From Euplotes cf. woodruffi 2 WChen-2021 (taxonomy: Eukaryota; Ciliophora; Spirotrichea; Euplotida; Euplotidae): a DNA stretch of 50,499 nucleotides. The DNA is taken from contig JAGYYN010042420.1 in assembly GCA_021441665.1 (NCBI GenBank), positions 1-50,499 on the forward strand, given 5' to 3'. How positions within the stretch are numbered: the stretch's first letter is position 1; every line of letters starts with the position of its first letter. Of this stretch, positions 1-9,107 are shown in pieces. The notes under the pieces are model-generated. The model did no database searches, was not told the DNA's origin, and saw nothing but the letters and a program-made list of their open reading frames with translations. A program made the translations under genes and the position numbers.

Positions 1-161
1 CTTCTAGTCTGAACCTTCTTTTGTGAATATATGGTTTGTACAGCGGAATCGACGGACGGTGGAAATGGCCTCTTGAGGCTCAGGTATTTGCGTACACCAT
101 CATCTTCCTTGCTCTGAATAGTTTGACAGTCGCGAGGTTGTTCATTTTTATCAAATTATAA
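1..161 (+). CDS. 3' end of an unidentified, possibly membrane, protein
   Basis: The frame starting at base 3 is open to a TAA at 159-161 and gives about 52 residues. The last 25 are strongly hydrophobic (runs such as YTIIFLALNSL and LFIFIKL), which suggests a C-terminal membrane segment. One TGA lies in the frame and would be read as Cys. The other two frames are less protein-like, though frame 1 is also open. The gene begins outside the window, so neither family nor length can be judged. AT-rich sequence follows the stop, as expected for a 3' flank. Confidence 0.4.
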
Positions 162-380
162 TAATTCCAATTATAATTTTATAAAAATAATTTTGCTTAA
201 AAATCAAATCTTTTTTGCAAAAATCCATTGCCTAAAATATTAATTATTTGTGAATATCTGAAAAATGAGGATGTTTCTGTTTTGATCCAACTTAAAAGCC
301 GAGAAATCGGTGGACCTCATCGCCACCTTCAAGAAGGTCGTTAGCAAGTTTCCGTCTATATAAGTTTCGAGAGTAAAGAA

Positions 381-1041
381 ATGAGAAAGGCAGGAGTTCC
401 GCAGGCAGATTTCTCTATGTCGCAGAATAGCGAAAACAGACTCCCTCTTCTTGCAATTTACAATGATGAACTCAATAAAATTCTGCTGCAAATATCGGAT
501 TTGTATTTGTTTTTTGAACAAGATGAAATATCTAGTGATGATGTTGAAGCTTTGCTATATAAAACTGGAATCATCACGGATGCAGGAAGCATCACAAAAG
601 CAGCCATTGAGAAATCAGACAAACTTCCGATAGTTTTGGAGAATATTGATGAAGTAGAAGTTGATAAAGTCACTTGTGAAGTTGACATCAGTGGAGGTAC
701 TGCTTTTGTATATACCCTCAGCTATATTTCTATTTGTTTTACATTTATTTTGTATTATGCAAAAATTATAGTTTAATCATTATCCAGTTAATTTATGTTT
801 TTTTATCACAACTACTATTCCAGCATGCACCTAACACGAGGCTCGTATAGAACTTGAAAAGACATTAGAGCCATTTAATCAAAAGTCGTTGGTAGACCAG
901 TTTATCGAACTCTTCAAGTTAACTGAAGACCCGCTAGATAGAATAATTAAAGGAATCGAGGCAAAAGGAGATGACAAATACGCTGCATTCAATTTCGAAG
1001 ACGTTGAGTTCCACCCAGAAGCACTAGACACTCAAATATAA
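381..1041 (+). CDS. hypothetical acidic protein, two exons
   Basis: I do not recognise this protein (about 168 residues). Exon 1 runs from the ATG at 381 to 696; a second in-frame ATG at 417 is an alternative start. The frame then fails, and a GT..AG intron at 697-850 (154 nt) restores a continuous frame from 851 to the TAA at 1039-1041. Composition is acidic and helical, with no membrane span or signal peptide. The intron is long beside the 21-70 nt introns common in this window and could contain deletable DNA. The downstream neighbour is the convergent kinase gene. No internal recoding is needed. Confidence 0.6.
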
Positions 1042-1974
1042 TCTTCTAGCAGCCTAATTATATGGCATCTTTCAAGACAGTACATAATAAAGTGAAGCTC
1101 CATCTTGAATGATAAAAATCAAAATAAATGATCAATTCGATTTAAATTATAGTAAAAATCTATCTTCACCATCAATAAAATATGCAAATATTCGTATTGA
1201 AATTATTAATATTACATTATTTTTTTTATTAAATGCTGCAGCAATAAATAAAAGGCAGCTTGTATTCGCGCCTGGTTACTAATGCTAAAGCATAAGTAAA
1301 TAAATCAATGCTCCGTTGCAATTTTAAAAAAAATATAATCTGCACCATGGAGTTATGATTCTCGATTCGTATTCATTTATTCAAAGCAAGACTGTTATTT
1401 TAGTATATGTATTTACGAGTTTCAATTTGCCAAACTGCAAATTATTATCAATTTTAATAGACAACTGCTGTAGATTATTCTATCTGGAATATATTTTAGA
1501 TAATATGCGAAGATACTTTACATATGCGTATTTATTTATGCATTTTGGTTGTTTGGTAATAGATGCCAACTTTACTGTCATTATAATAGTAAGGTGTGTA
1601 TGCTCAACAAATAAATTTATTGAAACAAATGAAATGAAACTATTCATAGCTTGTACTACTATATTACTTGATTTATAATCTATCGATAAGGACTTAAATT
1701 GTTCAGTAAATTGTCTTCGGTTTTGAAAAAACAAAGTTTATATAAGCTTGAAATACTGTTTTTGATTAGATCTAAATATTAGTATCTAAAAAGGTCAATT
1801 CCAAACAGATTATAATTAGTATTTTTAGATTATCATATAAGCAGTTATGTAATATACTCTTTTATAAATCAATAATTTAAATTTTATCACTGGAGGAATT
1901 TAATAATCAAACAAAAGGATCTTTTGGATAACTGTAGAAATATTAAAAATTTATCGTAGAAAATTATCAACAGC
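1042..1974. other. AT-rich spacer between convergent genes
   Basis: This 930-base stretch lies between two gene 3' ends. It is very AT-rich with long A/T runs and short chance open frames on both strands (for example around 1355-1678) that have ordinary intergenic composition. I see no tRNA, repeat array or recognisable coding signal. Confidence 0.5.
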
Positions 1975-3468
1975 TTAGACATTTTGCTTACTCATTCTTC
2001 CCTTTCATAAGCTGTTTTTGAGGTCAAAAAGTTTGCGGTAGAGTTTGCCAATATAGCTACTTTCGTCTTCGACTTCATTATGAATAAATTCTTCTGTATA
2101 CCCGAGCTTAATGATATTCCTTACTATGCTTTCATCAAGAGAGAATTTAGATATAGATTTCTCAAGCATGAAGTTGTTGCCCACAAACCTCGCAGTCTTT
2201 TGTTCTTCCTTAAATTTACTTCACAGGCTTGATAGCTTCAGGCTTTAAGCACAGGCCGTAGAGCCAGTTGTCGATAAGGACTTCGGTGGTTGTCGCTCTC
2301 TCACTTTGATCCTTTGACAACATTTTTTTGATGATGTTCACAGAGGCTTCAGATAGATAATCGGGGAACTCGAGGTCTAATTCATAATGCTGCTTTTTAA
2401 GCTCGTCGTCATTCCTTCCTGTGAACGGAAACTTCCCAGTCAGTAGTTTATATAAGCAAATTCCTAATGCCCACACTTCCATTTTATTTGGGTCGTAAGG
2501 AAGTTTGATAATCAGCTCTGGCGCCATGTAATTCGGAGTCCCACAATATGTCATTAGCTTTTTGTGTGGATTGTATTTGACTGCAAAGCCAAAGTCGAGG
2601 ATTTTGACTACTCCTGCCTCTGTGATCAAAATATTGTCAAGCTTTATGTCTCTGTGACATATGCTTCTTGAATGAATGTGATCGACTCCTTCGGCTATCT
2701 GCTTAAACACTTTCTTGCATTCTTGCTCTTCAAGCCTGAATTTGACGTTGAGTGAAATTGAAAAGATATAAAATTAGCTAAAGATCGTTAGCTAAACCTG
2801 GCAAAGATAATTATTTTAAATTGCTATAACTAAATTTATTTACATATTTCAAGATTATTTGTATAATAAAACTACTGCAGTAAAATATTAAAATCATTTA
2901 AAATTGTATGAGTTTTTTAAAAATAAAATGTCATTTTTATTTTGAGAAGAAAAATAATTTTAGATTACTCGACTTTTAAATAAAGATCAAAATCAATAAA
3001 CGATATGATAATTCTTACCTTAGCTTTCTATTGTTACTTTAAATAATCAGTAAGAGTAAGGCCTTTAACAAGCTCCATTACTAAATAAATTTTACTCGGA
3101 GTTTCGTGAACAGAATAAAGTTTGACCAAATTTGGATGATCGAGTCTTTTTAGTATCCTGATTTCATTACTGACACTTTTGATTTTATCAGCTTCGCCCA
3201 TTTTATACTTATCGTAGACTTTAATAGCGAACTTCTTTGCTGTATTTTTCTCGGTCGCAGCATAGACTTCCCCATACGCTCCTTTCCCAAGTAACTCCCC
3301 GATATCGTAGTCATTAATACACCCGACTTTAGATTGGAATTTGGACTGCGCGATTGATCTATTTCGGTTTTGGTATATTGCACGCCTTCGATACGATCTG
3401 GCTGTCAGCTAGCGACAGTGGGTTCTATACAGCTTACGTTACACAGAGCTCAGGTCGAGTCAAAGCAT
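1975..3468 (-). CDS. Ser/Thr protein kinase (CAMK/AMPK-like) with a C-terminal helical domain
   Basis: Phosphorylates Ser/Thr on unknown substrates. Order of motifs: glycine loop GKGAYGEV, the VAIK-type lysine in FAIKVY, the catalytic loop HRDIKLDN, DFG in ILDFGFAV, APE in YMAPEL, then a conserved WALG helix. All catalytic residues are present. A 302-nt GT..AG intron (2736-3037) separates the N-lobe from the rest. After the kinase domain the frame meets AAG-TAA (TAA at 2216-2218); a +1 shift continues for about 80 more residues, helical and reminiscent of the UBA-like region behind SNF1/AMPK/MARK kinases, ending at TAA 1975-1977. The start is uncertain: an ATG at 3468 joined by a 36-nt intron fits, but another upstream exon is possible. 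Confidence 0.85.
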
Positions 3469-3762
3469 GCAGCCGCAGACTTGATACGACTTATGATCCT
3501 CAAAAATAACGACTAATAGTTATATACAATAGTAACCAAAAGCTAGTTGTAGGACTGTAATCAGTAAATCTCAACTCACTTAGTATTTTTAATCGTGTTT
3601 AAGATTGCCAATAATATTGGATTTAGTATAGATACAACACTTGCTCGGGAAATATATTTCCTTTTGGTTTATGAATTAACTCAGACATAAAATTAGCTTT
3701 GCTTTAGTAAAATTTAGTCAACTTATAATAAATGTAAATAATTACAGCTGCGTCTACTGATT

Positions 3763-4200
3763 TTAGCAAAATATACGTAAAACAGTAGTTGTCGAGTTTC
3801 AGTTAATTAATAGTTTATTTTCTGGAATGTTAATAGCACCTACTCAGTTTGGAACAGCAAATGACGACGATGTTTGGTTTACAACTCTGCAAATACTTTC
3901 CTGTGTGTTCATCTTCGTGCTCAATGACTGGTCGAACCTAAGGTGTCTATACGATTGAGGAGATTAGTAAAGTGGTAAATTTAGGCAACTTTAAAATCAT
4001 TAACTTGGCTACCTTTTACTTCCGATTAGGGATCGTTTGCGACCGCATGATTTTAAAATTTTCTTTACTTTAGATTCAGTTTTAGTCTCGTCGTTATTGC
4101 TCGATGAATTCTTTGTGTTGATATCAGGAAGGTAAACTTTTGGTGAAGGCGTTGCGAGTAGTCCAAACTTCTTCGCAGTCGTTTTGTTCATACTTATCAT
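3763..4200 (-). CDS. small basic hypothetical protein, two exons
   Basis: Not recognised. Exon 1 (4200 to 4013) encodes a Ser/Lys/Asn-rich stretch that ends in a basic cluster. The apparent TAG lies inside a GT donor, and a 66-nt intron (3947-4012) joins to exon 2, which stays open to TAA 3763-3765 with two TGA codons read as Cys. The product is about 120 residues with no membrane segment. It is divergent from the ankyrin gene, with only about 100 bases between the starts. If the intron is not real, the protein would stop after 63 residues. Function unknown. Confidence 0.5.
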
Positions 4201-4303
4201 TTAAGCTAAAAATATTATTAAATTTTCTTAGATTCAATATCAAATTTTCTTTATTCAAATTAATTTAAATCTTGATATTGATAATAATTTAGTGTCCAGG
4301 AAA

Positions 4304-5368
4304 ATGGGTCAACTTCTTTCAGTTACTGCTAAAATGGATCATGAACAGCTTGATAAAAAACTGCCTGATTGGTTCTGGTACCACTGGCCAAAGACTCGAT
4401 ACGGAGGCGCATTCTTGGTGTTTCACAACCAATTCACTTGATTATGGGATAATGCAGTATGGCATGGCTATCGTCCCTTCCCACTGTTCTTTATTGAAGA
4501 TCGATATAAAATGGTCAAGGGAATCTGTGATCAAGACTACAAACTTATCGACGAAGCTCTCGATGCTGGATTCGATATCAATGCACCAGTTGAATTAAGA
4601 CGTGGACTTAATGCATACGCATTAGCTGCAGAGCTAGATAGAATCGAGGTTCTACATTATTTAGAGCTAAAAGGAGCAAAGAAAGCTCAGGACGATGCGA
4701 AGAGTAATCTACAACCATCACCATTCTCTATCGAACTAATTTTACTTTGCTTGAGTGCAACAATCATTTTTATCATTTATAGTGTATATTAATTACATTA
4801 TTTTTAGGCGGATATGATTGTTCGGGTCTCTCGCTTCCATCAGGCAAATTCAACACGACTCCGCTGATGGCAGCTGTCAATGCATGGAACGTGAGAATCG
4901 TCGAGTATCTAATTGAAAGAACAGTCGATCCGGACTACCTCGATATACACGGGTTTACAGCAAAAGAAAAGGCGGACATTAAGAATCTCAGCACCATCTG
5001 TATGTAAATTGCATTCGTCAGCTGTGTTTTTGCTGTTAAATTGCTTAATCTTCGTCATCTAGCAAAAATGATTGAAGCGCACCAAAATCAACTCAAAGAT
5101 GCAAAGCTACAGAAGAAGTACGAAGAGAAGAACCAGTCGATGAGGAAGTACAGCAATTTAGAGTCTGACGTTAAGTATTTGCAGTACGATAAGATCAAGC
5201 TGATTGACCACAACAACGAAAGAATATTAAATAAAAAGGTGAGGCATGATGATAATACTGCTTTAGCCGTCTTCGTACTTGACATATGCAGACTACCCGT
5301 TCCACGACATCCATAATACTCCTTATGTGTTGAAACTCTTCGATGTTGATTTTAATGTTTTGATATAA
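4304..5368 (+). CDS. ankyrin-repeat protein
   Basis: Four exons from the ATG at 4304, with GT..AG introns at 4704-4807 (104 nt), 5000-5062 (63 nt) and 5239-5266 (28 nt), ending at TAA 5366-5368. The protein (about 290 residues) has a Trp/aromatic-rich N-terminus, then ankyrin-type helices (ALDAGFDINAP, NAYALAAELDRIEVLHYLE, then NTTPLMAAVNAWNVRIVEYL, where TPLMAA is the classic ankyrin signature), and a charged coiled coil rich in Lys/Glu/Gln before a Tyr-rich tail. A TGA near residue 46 is read as Cys. Ankyrin proteins are scaffolds; partners cannot be inferred here. Confidence 0.75.
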
Positions 5369-5613
5369 ATTCTTTATCTCCAGTTTTTAAGGATTCATCG
5401 GGTAACAAGCCGCAATTCAATAAAAATTAGAACTGCAAAGGATGATTAATTACGGCTTGATTAAATTTTTATTGTTGACGGCTTGATATAATGAGCGATT
5501 AGGCTTAATATTTTTTTGTGCTTTGTAAAATACTTTTATTTCAATTTTGGAGAATTTTAACAAGTTTTTAATGACGGAAATTTGAAATATATAATTAAAA
5601 GAATAATTCGAAA

Positions 5614-6131
5614 ATGTACGACAATAAACAAATATATTATCCGAATCAACAACAGCCTCAGTACACAGTTCAGCCTGGGATAGTTGTTGCTGAGCCAGCA
5701 CCATACAATAAAAATAATTTAATCGAAATAATATAATCAAAGATATAAAAGTATATAAGAATCTGTACCAGCATTACAACAACCCTCCACAGAACCCCTA
5801 TGCAAACCAGTATCAAAATCAAAACCAAATGTATTACCAACCTGGCCCAGCTATGGTCCCTTCAACACAAGCCCAGTGAATTGGTCAGACAACATCAATT
5901 ATCGTGAATTGTCCAAATTGCCAAAAAAGATGCCAGACAAGAGTCAAGTGTTCTGTCGGAACAAAGCTCTGGATGTGTTGAATGATATGGACGTTACCAA
6001 TTTTATTCGGTTTTCCTCCGTGCTGCTGATTTCCATTCTGCATTCCTAGCTTTTACGAATACAAACACTACTGCTCAACTTGCGATATGTATCTTGGAGC
6101 GTCAATGACTGGAAATGGAGGAGGATTCTAA
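5614..6131 (+). CDS. LITAF-domain (SIMPLE-like) membrane-associated zinc protein
   Basis: The N-terminus is Pro/Gln/Tyr-rich, followed by a C-terminal LITAF domain: a CPNCQ knuckle, a hydrophobic amphipathic segment rich in Cys and Pro, then HYCSTCDMYLG, which matches the second CxxC plus YLG ending of the family. LITAF proteins bind zinc and insert one-sidedly into late endosome or lysosome membranes. Four TGA codons must be read as amino acids; those in the hydrophobic loop fit the family's Cys-rich segment. The reading is broken at 5704-5765 by a TA-flanked insert described separately; removing it gives about 150 residues ending at TAA 6129-6131. Confidence 0.8.
5704..5765. other. candidate IES (62 bp, TA-bounded) in the LITAF gene
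   Basis: The coding frame reads into stops here. The insert is flanked by the direct repeat TAC, and removing one copy with the intervening 62 bases joins the two coding parts in frame. Both ends read TACA inward (TACAATA and, inverted, TACAGAT), a short inverted terminal repeat. Euplotes IESs are excised between TA repeats. No GT lies at the required 5' junction. A longer GT..AG intron starting earlier (GTTGTT, about 5674) is a possible alternative that would drop eight codons. Confidence 0.55.
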
Positions 6132-6534
6132 GCTCTTACAAAATTTAATTCTGAGTAATTAGTCTTTTCATTAAAATCAACAGTGATAATTCTTTTTATA
6201 TTTATGCACAAATATAAATTTTGCTTTCAAAAATACCAAACCATGTTATACTTTTTGACTGCTGTTATTGTCTTTTTGCTTGCTTAAATATAGTATATTT
6301 TTATCTTGAATAATTTAGTTATCAGCAAATCGATTGTAATAAAAGACTTAATGAATTTTTAAATAAAAAAAGATTGTAAACTTATTATATTTTCAATCAA
6401 AATCAGATTTTTTCGTGATTTGAATAGTAATAGTAAACAAAGACTGATTATTTTAAATTTATTTAATTCAACAACAACGAAAGTAATGTTGATATCACTA
6501 AAATTTAAATTGAATCTATATAATATTTTTAACT
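6132..6534. other. intergenic spacer
   Basis: AT-rich flank of about 400 bases between the LITAF and RING genes, which share orientation. A TTGAA pentamer about 20 bases before the RING start resembles the core of the E. crassus chromosome-breakage motif, but such pentamers are common at this base composition. Nothing else is visible. Confidence 0.4.
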
Positions 6535-8002
6535 ATGGGACATCGCAAACTCATTTTGTTCATTTTAATCGAGTTTGTCATTTTTATTGCAGTCGGAGGT
6601 ATCGCATATTTAATATGAAACGGAAATATATGGAACTTTAGGGCTCTGCACTTCATTATTTTCCAAGATGTGATGTTTATCATTTTCTCTGTGCTGCCAG
6701 CTATGGGTACAGCTCTCGGCAATGAAAGAGTGCCTGCATTTATTGCCCACTGAACACTTATTGCTATTCACACTGTAAATGGGATTGTGCTCACCATCAC
6801 AGGCAAAGGCTTCATTGAACAACAGTACTTTGTATCTGTAGCTTGCCTCGTGTTCATTGGAGGCCTGTTTACTGTATGAGTCGCAATTGCTTTTATCGTC
6901 GCGATTATCACAGGAGATGTTTATGCAATTTTTGATGAACAGTTTTTAAATGTCGATAATAGTGTACACCACCGCCGCGTGCATCGGCTTAATGAAGACT
7001 TCATGGGTGACTTTGAGAACATAAACACATTGATATTCAAAACCTACATGAACCTGAACAACAAATGATGACCAATATGCTTGTCTGACTATGAAGACGG
7101 GGATACATTGAAGATCCTGCCTTCTTGATACCACACTTTCCACTCAGAGTGAATTAAAAACTGGTTTCGAAACCAACTCAAGTGTCCGTTCTGCCGAATT
7201 GATATCACCAAGGAGGAGATCGACAAGCACAAGGACATGGATGAGGCTGAGCTCATCCAAAAGATCAAATGCAGTGAGAGCGTCAGCGGGAGACTAGGTA
7301 GAATTCTTTTAAATCTTCACAAAAATCATTTACTTATTAATCAAAATTCGGTCATTTTTAAATGTACAGAATAAAATTTATTTGACTCTATATTTAAAAA
7401 ATAATATCTTTAATTTGAAATTTATTGATTTTTATGTGCAATTTTTTATTGCATTTTTTGTGAGGTTTGATGTTATTTTGATTTATATTTAGGTATGTAT
7501 TTTCAATTTTCTTTAATGATTTAAAATTGACTATCAAAGCAAAAATTGAAGCCAAATTTAATGAATCAATATAGAACTGCAATATAATCGAAATAATGAA
7601 GCAGAAGTCAGAGTTGAAATTCTCAGTGAAGCTGTATTTGATGAAGAAGATATTCCAAATACATTTGTCAAAAATAAAAGAAAAATAATTGATTTTAAGC
7701 TTGCTCCAAAGCAAGGAAGAATTAAAGAAAAATGCATGAAAGATTCTTTCAACACGCGTCACATTAAATCAAAAAGTGAAATTTCTGCACCAAGCTTAAA
7801 AGTAATAACATTAACCAAATAATATATCTAAATTTATTCTTTTACTTGATCACTATAACCTCATCAGCAGATACCAATTTCAAACCTTGAAATATTCGAT
7901 AAAATCCAGCGATCAGAAAATTCAGATACAAAAAACAAGCAAGTGAACCTGACTGAAAGATCAAAAAAGCACAGAGCATTTAAGATAAATTTGTATAGCT
8001 AA
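6535..8002 (+). CDS. multi-pass membrane RING-H2 E3 ubiquitin ligase
   Basis: Three exons: 6535-7297, 7575-7801 and 7871-8002, with GT..AG introns of 277 and 69 nt. The N-terminal 140 residues hold about four hydrophobic segments. The RING-H2 finger (about residues 180-220) has the C-x2-C, C-x-H-x2-H-x2-C and final C-x2-C pattern; three of its Cys codons (including a TGA TGA start and the CYH and SEC positions) are TGA, so the finger exists only under the Euplotid code. The tail after the RING is charged and disordered. RING-H2 membrane proteins recruit E2 enzymes to degrade or sort membrane cargo. The long first intron joins CTA G to AA CTG in frame; the third exon removes an otherwise early TAA. 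Confidence 0.85.
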
Positions 8003-8280
8003 TAAAAACTGGTAGCAAATGGTTAAATCTAACCTCTAGATAAATTTCAAATAAAACCTGCCTATTTGTTGGCTTGCATGAATAAGTAACCTCTACGTGT
8101 ATCTATTGCTCGATCTAAATTGCCAATTCACCAATATATAATTTAGCGAGTATTTATATGTAAATCATAGATATTTAGTATTTAAAATAAATATTCCATC
8201 AGCCATAATTTCCCATTTTTATTGCAATAAGGAATAGTATTTCATGCATGCATTCATAATTTTTATTGAAGATTAAAAAT
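8003..8280. other. intergenic spacer
   Basis: About 280 AT-rich bases after the RING gene. No coding signal is seen. Confidence 0.4.
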
Positions 8281-8880
8281 ATGGATACACGGGGAAAGTA
8301 AATCCTTTAGAGGTGTACTCATACGGCCAGATCAGGATAAAGAAAGAGACCTTTGGAGAAGTGGATGACTGGTCGGCTTAGGTAGGTGATACAGATAGAG
8401 ATGTGATAGGTTTTGTGTATTTACATGTGATGAGTAATGATCGTCTTCCTGAAAGCCAAATGGCATGTGTTGACAATCAACATTAACTCTGATCTTTTAT
8501 ACATATCGAATTTTACTTTGTTTACTTATATTTCTGCTTTAGAACCCAACAGATTGAGAGACTATTGCAAGAAAAGAATAAATTATAGTCATAGATTTGA
8601 ACTTTGGACTTTAGGTGGATAAAGAAATTTTATTTACCCAACTAAGCTCAATACGCTCTACTTATACTTTCGAGTTGAATCAGGGCCTAAACGACGAAAC
8701 TGGAGTTGTTTAGTTTCAGATAACTTGGACTCGATTTATTGTAAGATTAAGTTTTATTTCAAACAAATGATGAACATGAAATTCGTACTGTCCGAATATG
8801 CTTGCATTTGAGGACAACTCAACAAACTGAACTTCTAATTAAAAACGTAGCTATAGCTTTAATTTACAAGTCTCGTTTTA
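8281..8880 (+). other. coding-like patch, gene structure unresolved
   Basis: Several plus-strand frames look protein-like but do not join cleanly. From about 8279 a frame gives a Gly/Tyr/Lys-rich stretch (YSYGQIRIKKETFGEV) that meets a TAG at 8378-8380; a 21-nt GT..AG intron would bypass it and continue to a TAA near 8487. A second patch after an acceptor at about 8541 gives a basic stretch, then a TAA at 8620 that a +1 shift would pass. There is no confident start, end or family. It could be a broken gene, a gene split by IESs, or chance open frames. Confidence 0.3.
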
Positions 8881-9107
8881 TAGGTAGAGTTTGCCTACTT
8901 TTGAGTAAACAACGACGAATAGGACCACAAAGCTAAAATTAATTTGTTAAGATATTTTGGTGTGTTTCAATATTCTCAAAGCAACATCAGTCTGTTAAAG
9001 CCCTCAAATCACCTTCAATAATATTATTTTTGATCTCTGCAAGCTGCAAATATTAGGATATTGAAAATAAAGTAAAAAATAGATTGGGAGCAAGCACAAC
9101 TAAAACA

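Noticed and set aside
7394-7762. Minus-strand frame opposite the RING gene second exon
   Set aside because: The plus-strand exon joins in frame on both sides to the RING protein; the minus frame is a shadow over an AT-rich intron.
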